Notes under the pieces: generated by a model
Database searches by the model: none
Told to the model about the DNA's origin: nothing
The model's input: the letters and a program-made list of their open reading frames with translations, nothing else
Shown here: positions 33,240 to 42,003 of the stretch, piece after piece
Layout of the letters: every line of letters begins with the position of its first letter
Position numbering within the stretch: position 1 is the first letter of the stretch
NCBI GenBank assembly: GCA_002348315.1
Contig: DEAW01000038.1
Span: 7,766 to 71,765 of the forward strand
Direction of reading: 5' to 3'
Origin: Planctomycetaceae bacterium UBA2972
Lineage (GTDB): Bacteria > Planctomycetota > Planctomycetia > Pirellulales > Pirellulaceae
DNA: 64,000 nt
Translations under genes and position numbers: made by a program

Positions 33240-35339
33240 TTAGGCCTTGTGTGGCTCAAATGTCGTTGGCGTTGATAATCGGGCTTGCTTCTCGGCCTGC
33301 ACAGCCTGCTGATACAACACTTGTTGACTACGGATAGCGTCTTGCTCATTGTCGCAGGTAAGTCGTTGATACGTGCCGTCCTGTTGCAAGTTATGCCCTT
33401 TGACATTTTCGGAAAAGAAGGTGTTTAACGCTTCGATGATTACTTGCTTGCAATCAGCAGATTCGACCGGAATTAGCAATTCCACCCGACCGTCGAGATT
33501 ACGAGGCATCCAGTCTGCGCTGGAAATTAACGCGACGGCGTCACCACCGTGGGTAAAGTGCATGATGCGACTGTGTTCCAAAAAACGATCAATGATACTC
33601 ACCACTCGAATATTCTCGCTAAGCCCGGCAACGCCCGGTCTCAGGCAGCAAATCCCCCGAATGTTAAGTTGGATCAGAACGCCTGCCTGGGAGGCTTTAT
33701 AGAGTTCCTTGATCAGTATCGGGTCTACCAGAGAATTCATTTTGGCACGAATCGCTGCTTCTTTACCGGCCTCAGCTCGTTCGGTTTCAAACCGTATCAG
33801 TTCCAGAATGCGATTCCTCAGAGTCAGAGGAGCCATCGCTAGTTTCTGCAGACTGCTAGGTTGAGTGAAACCAGTGACGGCATTGAAGAAGGCCGTGGCA
33901 TCATTTCCCAACACTCGATCGCAAGTCAATAAACTCATGTCGGTGTAGAGTTTAGCTGTTGATTCGTTGTAATTTCCGGTGCCAAAGTGCAGGTAACGTC
34001 GGATGCCCTGAGGTTCACGTCGGATAATAATAAGGCTTTTGGCATGTGTTTTGAGCCCTTTGACTCCATAAATCACATGAGCTCCGGCCTGCTGCAATGC
34101 TTTGGCGCCAACGATATTACGAGCTTCGTCAAATCTTGCTTTTAATTCGATGATGACGGTAACGCTTTTATCATTTTCAGCGGCACGTACTAACGCAGCA
34201 ACAACAGGACTGTCACTGCTTGTGCGATACAATGTCTGCTTGATAGCGAGTACATCCGGGTCGTCAGCTGCGGATTCCACGAGTTTGACAACGGGTTCAA
34301 AACTATCAAACGGGTGATGCAGAATAATGTCGTTTTTAGAAATCTCGTTGAAGATGTTTTCCGAGAGATCGATGCGGGGCGAATTGGTAGGTGGCCATGA
34401 CTCGGCCTGGTGCTTTTCAAATCCTCGTAAACCGCTGATCTGAAACCATGCCTGGAGGTCTAACGGGCCATCACACGCATAGGTATACCCTGGCGGAACG
34501 GCAAAGAGTGTTTGTAATTCCTTTAGAAAATCAGGACTACAGCTGGCCGTAACTTCGAGTCGAACGCAGTCGCTGTCCTTACGAGACTCCAGTAAGGCTG
34601 ACATATCTTCCATGAGATCGGCTGAGAATTCTTCTTCCACACGCATGTCTGCATTACGAGTAATTCGAAACGCAGCACATTCCAGTATCTGCTGATTGGG
34701 AAAGTACCGGTTACAGAACAGGCTCACCACATCCTCTGAAAGAATATAAGCATGTCGATCGTCGGACGGCAAAGTGATAAAACGAGGGACAGGGGATCCC
34801 AGTGGAAGAATGACCACTCGATCCGATCGCTCAGCCTCCTGCTCACGTAATTTGACGGCAAGATGCATCGTTTGATTGCCAATCAACGGCATCGAGCCAT
34901 CAGGATGGATCCCCAAAGGGGAAATGACAGGGAAGATCTCCCGGTCAAAACGGTCACTTAAAGCCTGAGTTTGTGAATCATTTAGATCGTGTGGACCATA
35001 TCGACGAATTCCGATCTCCTCGAGGCCCGGTTCGAGCATGGTATTAAAACAGGTGTACTGTTGCCTGGTCATTTCATGCGTACGTTGACTGATTTCTGCA
35101 AGTTGTTCGGATGCGGTCAACCCGGTGACATCAGGCGTGTGATTTTCCTGAGCCACCATGATATTGAGGCCACCGACTCGTACCATCATGAATTCGTCAA
35201 GATTCGAGGACGTAATCGCCAGGAATTTAACTCGCTCCAGAAGTGGTGACTCACTGTCCAGAGCTTCCCCTAGCACGCGTTGATTAAACTCGATCCAACT
35301 GAGTTCACGATTGAAAAATAAGGGTTCTTGATTGGTCAT
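33240..35339 (-). CDS. ppk: Polyphosphate kinase 1
   Basis: 699 residues, full length. N-terminal domain: FFNRELSWIEFNQRVLGEA and ITSSNLDEFMMVRVGG. The head and two PLD-like catalytic domains follow: LYRTSSDSPVVAAL, ELKARFDEARN, GLKTHAKSLIIIRREP with the autophosphorylated His, GNYNESTAKLYTD and ISSADWMPRNLDGRVELL. It makes polyphosphate from ATP reversibly and associates with the inner membrane. The ATG lies 3 bp after the ppx stop and sixA follows 12 bp on, so the three are translationally close. Confidence 0.97.
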   Translation of the reverse strand: MTNQEPLFFNRELSWIEFNQRVLGEALDSESPLLERVKFLAITSSNLDEFMMVRVGGLNIMVAQENHTPDVTGLTASEQLAEISQRTHEMTRQQYTCFNTMLEPGLEEIGIRRYGPHDLNDSQTQALSDRFDREIFPVISPLGIHPDGSMPLIGNQTMHLAVKLREQEAERSDRVVILPLGSPVPRFITLPSDDRHAYILSEDVVSLFCNRYFPNQQILECAAFRITRNADMRVEEEFSADLMEDMSALLESRKDSDCVRLEVTASCSPDFLKELQTLFAVPPGYTYACDGPLDLQAWFQISGLRGFEKHQAESWPPTNSPRIDLSENIFNEISKNDIILHHPFDSFEPVVKLVESAADDPDVLAIKQTLYRTSSDSPVVAALVRAAENDKSVTVIIELKARFDEARNIVGAKALQQAGAHVIYGVKGLKTHAKSLIIIRREPQGIRRYLHFGTGNYNESTAKLYTDMSLLTCDRVLGNDATAFFNAVTGFTQPSSLQKLAMAPLTLRNRILELIRFETERAEAGKEAAIRAKMNSLVDPILIKELYKASQAGVLIQLNIRGICCLRPGVAGLSENIRVVSIIDRFLEHSRIMHFTHGGDAVALISSADWMPRNLDGRVELLIPVESADCKQVIIEALNTFFSENVKGHNLQQDGTYQRLTCDNEQDAIRSQQVLYQQAVQAEKQARLSTPTTFEPHKA

Positions 35340-35342
35340 TGC

Positions 35343-36923
35343 TTAATGGGAATCTCTTTGATCGGTCATAGTATTACTCAACAACAGCTTCATTCCAAAT
35401 GTTTCTTCAAATAGATCGCTGCTCTGCTGTAACGCTAACTGTTCTAGCGAGAGGTCGGCTGAATCGGACGTGGAGATGATGAGTGTTTCATCATTTTGCG
35501 CACAACGAATTGTGTGTATGTTCTGATGGCGTGAAGCATCCAGAGCGACTGCGATTCTCAGAATCGCTGCCAGCTTAGAAACGGCAACACGATGATCACG
35601 ATCCAGCATCGCAAAACCGGCGTGTTTTGGCTGTGGAGTGGCTCGACGATGATAGCGAGCCACCAGGGCTGTTAGTAGCAGGTTTGTTTTGCCCAGTCCA
35701 AAGAGTTCACTGTTGTTAATCAAGTACATCGTGTGTTTGTGATAGCTGCGGTTACTGACAAATAATCCAATTTCGTGCAATAAAGCGGCGACCTGCAGGA
35801 ACGTCTCAAATCGAGGTTCCAGACCGTGTTGCTCCTGTAACTGATGGAAAAGTTGGCTGGCCAGTGATGCCACCTGTTGTGCATGTGCTTCGTCAAATTC
35901 GTATTGGCGACCCAATTCAATTACAGAGCCAATAATCTGATTTTGAAACTCCTTGCTCCAGGCTTCTTCCAGTGCCATTTCCTGAAGTAACCCGTCTCTG
36001 AGGTTGATTCCGGAGATATGGATTTGCGAAACATGGAGATGTTTGGCGATGCAAAGATAAGTCAGCAATGCCGGCCCCAGAGTTTCGGCTTCCTGATGAG
36101 TTACACGCAGTTCATATCGCTGGACAATCTTGTCGAGCGACATTTCAAGGATGTCATTCGTGAATTCCTCCAGCGCGTCAGTACTCACCACTCCGCCCTC
36201 TTCAAGATTCCAGCCGTCGATTAACTGACTGGCGGCAAAACGCATGTCACCCCCTAAGGCCACCAGATTGCGTCGCTGGCCAACAGGCAGATGTTCATGA
36301 AATAGTTCAACCGTACGTTGAATTTGAGACTCCATTAATTGGCGGCTCTGAACAATCGGAGCGTTGTACGTGTCCACTGCCTTGCGCAGCCGCAGTGATC
36401 CTAAATTGTAGGTATGTGAAAACTGTACATGGTTGTCACGCACCAATAATAATTCTGTACTTCCCCCCCCTACTTCACACACAATCGTGTCGGTCGATGT
36501 TCCCAGACGCTCTAATTCCGATTGAATTCCAAGATAAGTGACACGACTGATTTCAGCTTCATCCATGGGATCGACTTCAATCCCCGTGGCGATGTAGATT
36601 CGATCAAGGAATGCTAGACGATTAGTCGATTCCCGCACGGCGCTGGTGGCGACCACACGCAAATCCTCGGCAGAAACAATACCATATTCGCTGAGGATGT
36701 GTTGATAACTTTTAAGCACCTGTACACATTCTTCAATGGTGTCCCGGTGAATACGTCCACGAGTGAATGTATCTTTGCCCAAATTGACCGCTTGCGACAA
36801 ATGTTCCAGTATCTGAATAGCTCCTGAGACTTTAATTTCTGCGATGGCCATGCGTACCGAGGTCGTACCGATGTCGATTACGGCAACGGTTCGCTGGATC
36901 GCAGTTTGTTCTGTGGCGGACAT
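35343..36923 (-). CDS. ppx: Exopolyphosphatase / guanosine pentaphosphate phosphatase
   Basis: 526 residues. The ASKHA N-terminal motif is AVIDIGTTSVRMAIAEI. Others are VVATSAVRESTNRLAF, CEVGGGSTELLLV (phosphate 2 loop) and LVALGGDMRFAAS. The C-terminal part carries an HD-like helical domain (VAALLHEIGLFVSNRSYHKH). It trims terminal phosphate from polyphosphate or hydrolyses pppGpp. It is 18 bp downstream of the ROK kinase gene and 3 bp upstream of ppk, so synthesis and degradation of polyphosphate are encoded together. Confidence 0.94.
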   Translation of the reverse strand: MSATEQTAIQRTVAVIDIGTTSVRMAIAEIKVSGAIQILEHLSQAVNLGKDTFTRGRIHRDTIEECVQVLKSYQHILSEYGIVSAEDLRVVATSAVRESTNRLAFLDRIYIATGIEVDPMDEAEISRVTYLGIQSELERLGTSTDTIVCEVGGGSTELLLVRDNHVQFSHTYNLGSLRLRKAVDTYNAPIVQSRQLMESQIQRTVELFHEHLPVGQRRNLVALGGDMRFAASQLIDGWNLEEGGVVSTDALEEFTNDILEMSLDKIVQRYELRVTHQEAETLGPALLTYLCIAKHLHVSQIHISGINLRDGLLQEMALEEAWSKEFQNQIIGSVIELGRQYEFDEAHAQQVASLASQLFHQLQEQHGLEPRFETFLQVAALLHEIGLFVSNRSYHKHTMYLINNSELFGLGKTNLLLTALVARYHRRATPQPKHAGFAMLDRDHRVAVSKLAAILRIAVALDASRHQNIHTIRCAQNDETLIISTSDSADLSLEQLALQQSSDLFEETFGMKLLLSNTMTDQRDSH

Positions 36924-36941
36924 GATTTCCGGACTTTCTCT

Positions 36942-37931
36942 TTATTCAGTCGTGGCTCTCGCACGTGCTCCCCATACAGCCGCGCCTAATACTGAGGCAT
37001 CATCGCCAAGCTCTGCTATTTTTATGTCAAACGTACCCTTCAGGATGGGCACCACATTTTTCTCAGCAGCCTTACACGTATACCTGGTGAACAACTCGGG
37101 CATCGCTTCTGCGAGCCCTCCGCCGAGCACAACTACATCAGGCGATATGAGTGTCGCCATTGCACCGATTGCCTTGCCAAGATACTTACAAGCACTCTTA
37201 ATAATCTTTTCAACCTCGGTGTCACCGTTGGCAATCGAAGCCGCCAAAACACCACTGCGAATCTGGCTAATGTCCGTGCCCACTTGTTCAAGTAAGTATG
37301 GAGCGGCACCTCGGTAGGCAGCCTGAGCAGCCTGCCCGGCAATTGCCAGACGACTGGCAACGGTTTCCAGGCATCCTCGCAAACCACAGCCGCATCGGAT
37401 ACCATTGGGAATAACTGGAACATGTCCGATTTCCATGGCTGTTTGGGAACTGCCGGAGACGATTCGTCCGTCGAGCACGGCACCGCCGCCAATGCCTGTC
37501 CCGGGAAAAACTCCAAGTACATTGGTGGCTCCACGGCCTGCTCCAAATTGACTTTCTCCAAACACGCCGGCATCGACATCGTTGAGTAACTGCACCGGGC
37601 AATCGAAACGATCGATGAGCAGTTGAGCCACCGGTACATTTTTCCACCCTAGATTGACCGCCCCTAAAACCACTCCGGACTGCATGTCCACCGCTCCCGG
37701 TACACCAATGCCAATGGAACAAAGATGTTTCTCATTCACCTGGGCATCCTCCATTGCGGACTCGATGTTGGCCACGAGTCGTTCCAGGACGGACTTGGCA
37801 CCACGATTGCCCTGAGTTTTGATCCGACTTCGTCCTAACGGATTGAATTGCGCGTCGTAGACGACGGCAAGCATTTTTGTGCCGCCCAGGTCAAAGCCGA
37901 GATGGAAATCGGTTTGTGACAAATCAGTCAT
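36942..37931 (-). CDS. ROK-family sugar kinase, glucokinase-like
   Basis: 329 residues. The ATP motif is LGFDLGGTKMLAVV. Others are SIGIGVPGAVD, LLNDVDAGVFGE (catalytic Asp), GTGIGGGAVLDG, the sugar site EIGHVPV, and the zinc site CGCGLRGCLE that marks ROK kinases. A late GGGLAEA follows. It phosphorylates glucose or a related sugar in the cytoplasm, most likely with ATP. Placement directly upstream of ppx-ppk-sixA raises the question of polyphosphate use, but no motif shown here proves it. No HTH domain is present, so it is a kinase and not a repressor. Confidence 0.92.
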   Translation of the reverse strand: MTDLSQTDFHLGFDLGGTKMLAVVYDAQFNPLGRSRIKTQGNRGAKSVLERLVANIESAMEDAQVNEKHLCSIGIGVPGAVDMQSGVVLGAVNLGWKNVPVAQLLIDRFDCPVQLLNDVDAGVFGESQFGAGRGATNVLGVFPGTGIGGGAVLDGRIVSGSSQTAMEIGHVPVIPNGIRCGCGLRGCLETVASRLAIAGQAAQAAYRGAAPYLLEQVGTDISQIRSGVLAASIANGDTEVEKIIKSACKYLGKAIGAMATLISPDVVVLGGGLAEAMPELFTRYTCKAAEKNVVPILKGTFDIKIAELGDDASVLGAAVWGARARATTE

Positions 37932-38106
37932 GACTAGATTTCAGTGAAGAGGAAGGAGTTTTACTTGAGCGTTATCATGCTCACTTCCTTCCAGAATACC
38001 AGACGACAGCGGTTTGACACCTGCCCCGAGAGCCCTTCAGGCGGATTTAACCAAGGCTAAACAATACGATCGCTACAATCACTACGGAGCCTGATCGTAG
38101 AGGTTC

Positions 38107-38150
38107 AAAAAAAGAAGGTATGAAAGTTTCCTTTCACACCTTCTTTTGAA
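38107..38150 (-). terminator. Terminator of the first DUF1559 gene
   Basis: On the minus strand AAAGAAGGTGTGAAAG pairs with CTTTCATACCTTCTTT (16-bp stem, one G-T pair) around a 4-nt loop and is followed by a T tract. It lies 55 bp past the stop of 38204-39271. A weaker T tract on the other strand could make it bidirectional. Confidence 0.92.
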
Positions 38151-38203
38151 TTGTCAGAGCTAATTTTGGTTGAGACAGGAAGGCTCAATCAGAAAAAGTG
38201 AGC

Positions 38204-39271
38204 TTAGTTGTTCTTCCACTGTTCACCGAGTGGCCCGCCGTCACGACGATCACCAAGTCGGTTGTAAGTGATGTAGTCAATCGTATCGCTCAGGAACTGA
38301 ACCGAACCATCGACAAGAACAAACTGAGCTCCACCCTTATGACGGGATTTGAATCCCTGTGAGGTAGACCAGTTGCTCCAGTGAGTACATCCTGGATATT
38401 GAGCATTTACCTGATTGAATCCAGGTTCTCCCAAACCTTGACTTGGGTAGTTAATTGGACCACCAGTACCGATCCAGAGTGCAACCGAGTGAGCCCAGCC
38501 ACCGGACTTCGCCAGCGAAGTTTTCATTGGCAGAATTTCACCCATCATGATGACCTGGCTTTCACCATCCGCGACATCCCGGAAACGAGCAGCCCATGCG
38601 CCACGAGCGAAGACGCCTGAAATTCGGTATCCACGACCATCGTTTCCGTGGTTGGCAGGACCGGTCTGGAAGATGTTTCCAGGATATTCAGGGCACCAGT
38701 TTTGCTGAGAAGAAATACGTTGAGAACCAATGCTACAGGCATAGTTATGTAATTGCGGAGCCTCTTCCAGATTGAATCCACCGTCACCGGTTGGATCATT
38801 ATCAGCCGAAGGGCAAACAAAAGTTGGAATGATCTCCGACCAGAAGAACTTACGTTGAGTCAACCCCACGTTTGTTCTTTCAAAGTTGGAGGCCCAGTTT
38901 TGGCCGATTCCGGGATTGTTTTTTCCGGTAATCTGGTAGTTCAGTTGGTTATAGAGTGGATCCTGTTCCAAAAATGGAAGAATTTTAACCAACTGGCTTC
39001 CGTGGCTGGAGTCTTCCCAGGTTAATCCGTTCTTGGATTGACGGCCCCAGAAGTAGGCTCCCGTGAAAGGAAGTGAGTTGTATGTATTGTGATAAGTTCG
39101 CATAGCCAACCCTAGTTGTTTTAGGTTGTTGCTACAGGACATTTTTCGAGCCGCTTCACGTGCCGCTGATACCGCTGGAAGTAGTAAGGCCACCAAAATA
39201 CCGATGATGGCAATTACAACCAACAATTCAACGAGGGTGAATCCGCTCTTTCGAGTGCTTACTCTACTCAT
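38204..39271 (-). CDS. DUF1559 protein with prepilin-type N-terminus (copy 1)
   Basis: 355 residues from the ATG at 39271; GGAG lies 9-10 nt upstream and would fall inside the frame if the TTG at 39295 were used. The prepilin signature is KSGFTLVELLVVIAIIGILV with cleavage after Gly and the +5 Glu. It is followed by the hallmark LLPAVSAAREAARKMSCSNN. The C-terminus has the conserved HKGGAQFVLVDGSVQFL (H-x9-DG). Such proteins form large planctomycete families processed by a type IV-like prepilin peptidase; pseudopilin or surface roles are inferred. It is a tandem duplicate of the gene at 39643, with its own terminator. Confidence 0.95.
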   Translation of the reverse strand: MSRVSTRKSGFTLVELLVVIAIIGILVALLLPAVSAAREAARKMSCSNNLKQLGLAMRTYHNTYNSLPFTGAYFWGRQSKNGLTWEDSSHGSQLVKILPFLEQDPLYNQLNYQITGKNNPGIGQNWASNFERTNVGLTQRKFFWSEIIPTFVCPSADNDPTGDGGFNLEEAPQLHNYACSIGSQRISSQQNWCPEYPGNIFQTGPANHGNDGRGYRISGVFARGAWAARFRDVADGESQVIMMGEILPMKTSLAKSGGWAHSVALWIGTGGPINYPSQGLGEPGFNQVNAQYPGCTHWSNWSTSQGFKSRHKGGAQFVLVDGSVQFLSDTIDYITYNRLGDRRDGGPLGEQWKNN

Positions 39272-39576
39272 TGAAATGGACTCCGAGAAATTCAATAAAA
39301 ATATATATATTAATTATTATCGCATTCACTAGGCCTGAATACCCAGTGAAACTTAACTATAAGTAAACGTAATCCAAGTGAATCCCCCTGTTTTGGTAAA
39401 AGAGGTAAAAATAAGGGGACATTTATATGTCATTGATATGGCATGAATGTGAATGAACATGACTTGCACAGAGGGTTTCAGAGGTTCTTTTGGAGTGCTG
39501 TGAGCTTGGGGGCGGGTCTTTGGTTAAGTAAAGGGGGCAAGTATCCAGGTATAGGCAAAGTGCGGGCAAAACCCAT
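39272..39576. other. Promoter region of DUF1559 copy 1
   Basis: AT-rich spacer between the tandem DUF1559 genes, with the terminator of copy 2 at its far end. GGAG upstream of 39271 is the ribosome site of copy 1. No gene, RNA or repeat was recognised. Confidence 0.4.
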
Positions 39577-39614
39577 AAAAAAACCCTTTTAGGCCAGAAG
39601 ACCTAAAAGGGATT
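39577..39614 (-). terminator. Terminator of the second DUF1559 gene
   Basis: On the minus strand CCCTTTTAGG and CCTAAAAGGG form a perfect 10-bp stem with an 8-nt loop, followed by seven T. It is 32 bp past the stop of 39643-40704 and insulates copy 1 from copy 2. Confidence 0.95.
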
Positions 39615-39642
39615 TTGATTTGCGCCTTAACAGTTGGAAAGA

Positions 39643-40704
39643 CTAGTTGTTTTTCCACTGCTCGCCGAGGGGGCCACCGTCACGACGGTCACCAAGTCGG
39701 TTGTAGGTAACATAGTCAATGTTTTCGCTCAGGAACTGAACAGAACCATCTACTAAAACAAACTGAGCACCACCTTTATGCTGGGATTTGAATCCCTGCG
39801 AGGTAGCCCAGTTTCGCCAGTTAGAGCAAGGTGGGAACTGTGCGTTATTCTGATTGAAGCCTTGCTCACCAAGACCGTAAACAGGGTAGTTTACAGGACC
39901 TGTAGTCATACTCCAGATTGAATTGTGGTGCATCCAACCATTTTTGAAGTGATCGGCTTTGTGAGGAAGCATTTCTCCAACAGCAATAACCTGGCTTTCG
40001 CCGTCAGTTACGTCGCGGAAACGAGCAGCCCAGGTAGCACGAGAAAAGACACCAGAGATGTACATTCCTCGACCATCATTACCGTGTCCGGAATTCCCGG
40101 TACCAAATAGGTTTCCGTGGTACTGAGGACAAGGCATAAAATCCGGTGAAGGATTGAATTGAGAACCCAGACTTGGTGCATATGTCGTAATCGCCGGAGC
40201 AAAAGCTGGATCCGTATGGTCTGTGTAAGGATCTACGTTAGCAGATGGGCAGATAAACGTTGGAAGCAACTCTGACCAGAACCAACGAGTTTGTGATCCG
40301 GCGAGTGGAGTTGTTTCAAAGTTAGATACCCAAGTTGCACCCCAACCTTGTTGACGACGGTCGACAACCCTAAAGTTCAGTTGGTTGTAGAGCGGGTCTT
40401 GTTCCAGAAATGGAAGCAGTTTTGTGAACTGGCTACCATGGCTGGTCTCAGCCCAGGCACGTTGGTTGTTTGACTGACGATGCCAGAAGTAGTTTCCGGA
40501 AATCGGCAGGTTACTGTAAGTGTTGTGGTATGTACGTAGTGCCAATCCGATTTGCTTCAGATTGTTACTACATGACATTTTACGAGCTGCTTCACGTGCC
40601 GCTGATACCGCTGGAAGTAGTAATGCCACCAAAATACCGATAATGGCAATCACAACCAACAATTCAACAAGTGTGAAACCACTCTTGTTAGTATGTCTTT
40701 TCAT
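39643..40704 (-). CDS. DUF1559 protein with prepilin-type N-terminus (copy 2)
   Basis: 353 residues. ATG at 40704 with GGAG about 8 nt upstream. The N-terminal signature and SAAREAARKMSCSNN are the same as copy 1. The C-terminal 61 residues differ from copy 1 at about 8 positions by eye, including an identical last 18 residues (YNRLGDRRDGGPLGEQWK). The middle (residues 100-230) has diverged more. This is a recent tandem duplication within the family. An exported, prepilin-peptidase-processed product is expected; function is unknown. Each copy keeps its own promoter region and terminator, so separate expression is likely. Confidence 0.95.
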   Translation of the reverse strand: MKRHTNKSGFTLVELLVVIAIIGILVALLLPAVSAAREAARKMSCSNNLKQIGLALRTYHNTYSNLPISGNYFWHRQSNNQRAWAETSHGSQFTKLLPFLEQDPLYNQLNFRVVDRRQQGWGATWVSNFETTPLAGSQTRWFWSELLPTFICPSANVDPYTDHTDPAFAPAITTYAPSLGSQFNPSPDFMPCPQYHGNLFGTGNSGHGNDGRGMYISGVFSRATWAARFRDVTDGESQVIAVGEMLPHKADHFKNGWMHHNSIWSMTTGPVNYPVYGLGEQGFNQNNAQFPPCSNWRNWATSQGFKSQHKGGAQFVLVDGSVQFLSENIDYVTYNRLGDRRDGGPLGEQWKNN

Positions 40705-41066
40705 GAGAGTACTCCAAAAATATAATGACCTACAAGCCCCTAAGGCTTAACTCTTACCTGCCCCCGACATTACGGACGGATTCCAGAAAAATGGGTGTAA
40801 ACGACACGGACGCAAACGCACCGAATCCACCTCTCAATAATCTCGATCCTAGCCACGAATGGGAAAAGATAAGTTCGATAGAAAGCAAAAGGCCTTCCAC
40901 CTATAATATCTATTAAACGGAATGCATCGGTCAGAATCAACAGATAAATATAAATTGATATGTTTTTTTGAAATGAAAGCAGAACGAGAGAAATACCATT
41001 TTACAAACATCGGTTGGCTCAATTGGAAGCATGCTCTTAGGCTGTCACCGGATACTCGGGCTTTAC
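40705..41066. other. Intergenic region between DUF1559 copy 2 and fliA
   Basis: 362 bp with no supported gene. It holds the promoter region of DUF1559 copy 2 and the 3' flank of the flagellar operon. No poly-U hairpin terminator was found after fliA. Several AT-rich tracts occur (around 40900-40980) without a clear promoter pair. Confidence 0.4.
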
Positions 41067-41933
41067 TTAGACCTTGAATTCGCCTTTACGCGTATCAAGT
41101 TGAGAGCGTAATCGGTGGACGATACTGCTATGCATTTGGCTAACACGACTTTCGCTGAGGTCCAGCGTCGCACCGATTTCTTTCATCGTCATTTCTTCAA
41201 AGTAATAGAGGATCATGATCAATCGTTCTGCACGGCTGAGTCCTTTGGTGACAAGTCTCACGACATCATTTTTGGCCATCCGCGTACTCGGGGATGCAAA
41301 ACGCTTGTCAGCGACGATGTCCATTTCGGTCATCGACTTATTCCCATCGCTGTTTTGCCATTTTTTCTTATCCAGGCTAATCAGATTGATACTGGAAGAA
41401 GTTGCCATAATCTTTTCTAACTCGGGCATTTCCAGCCCCATGTGCTCAGCAAGTTCCTCTTCGGTCGGGTGACGACCAAGTTTGGCTTCCAGTTCGTTGG
41501 TTGCGTTGTATAGCCTGGTTGCCTGAGTTCGAACCATACGTGGTACCCAGTCCATATGTCGCAATTCGTCGAGCATCGAACCTCGGACACGTGTAACGCA
41601 ATAAGCCTCAAACTTTATCCCGCGTGAGAGATCAAAGGAACAAATCGCATTGATCATGCCAAAGCAACCCGCTGAAAACAGATCGTCTAGCTCCACACCG
41701 TCAGGCAGGCGATACCATAATCGTTCTGCATGAACTTTGACAACGGGCAGGTAATTCTCAAGTAACTGATTCCGTAAATCATCTCGTTCCGGTGCACTCT
41801 TAAATGCCTGCCAGACGGGCAGTATTTCCAGGTCGACGACAGGCCCACTTCCGTTACGTTGTTGAGGGATACCGTGTTCGTCAATAAACGACTCGTGAGC
41901 TTCTGTGGTGGCTTCCGCTTTCGTAGTTGGCAT
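41067..41933 (-). CDS. fliA: Flagellar RNA polymerase sigma factor (sigma-28)
   Basis: 288 residues. The sigma-70 class 3 layout is kept: region 2 (ENYLPVVKVHAERLWYRLP, then DLFSAGCFGMINAICSFD and FEAYCVTRVRGSMLDELR), region 3 (ELEAKLGRHPTEEELAEHMG) and region 4 (RAERLIMILYYFEEMTMKEI, GATLDLSESRVSQMHSSIV). This is the FliA/WhiG type, directing late flagellar genes. A polar 40-residue N-terminal extension precedes region 2. It is the last gene of the flagellar operon, 70 bp after flhF. FlgM is encoded at 29595-29891. Confidence 0.95.
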   Translation of the reverse strand: MPTTKAEATTEAHESFIDEHGIPQQRNGSGPVVDLEILPVWQAFKSAPERDDLRNQLLENYLPVVKVHAERLWYRLPDGVELDDLFSAGCFGMINAICSFDLSRGIKFEAYCVTRVRGSMLDELRHMDWVPRMVRTQATRLYNATNELEAKLGRHPTEEELAEHMGLEMPELEKIMATSSSINLISLDKKKWQNSDGNKSMTEMDIVADKRFASPSTRMAKNDVVRLVTKGLSRAERLIMILYYFEEMTMKEIGATLDLSESRVSQMHSSIVHRLRSQLDTRKGEFKV

Positions 41934-42003
41934 TTCGTTCCTCCCTGAACGATTCTCTGTTGCCTATTGGCTGTGTGAGGCTCTTTTCTCTGAGCCTCCC
42001 TGG

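Noticed and set aside
37133..37722. Long frames overlapping the ROK kinase gene
   Set aside because: The ROK motifs are in the other frame and are complete; these are shadows with Cys/Arg-rich text.
40880..40905. AAGGCCTT palindrome in the spacer before fliA
   Set aside because: Eight-base palindrome with no further context; expected by chance in this length.
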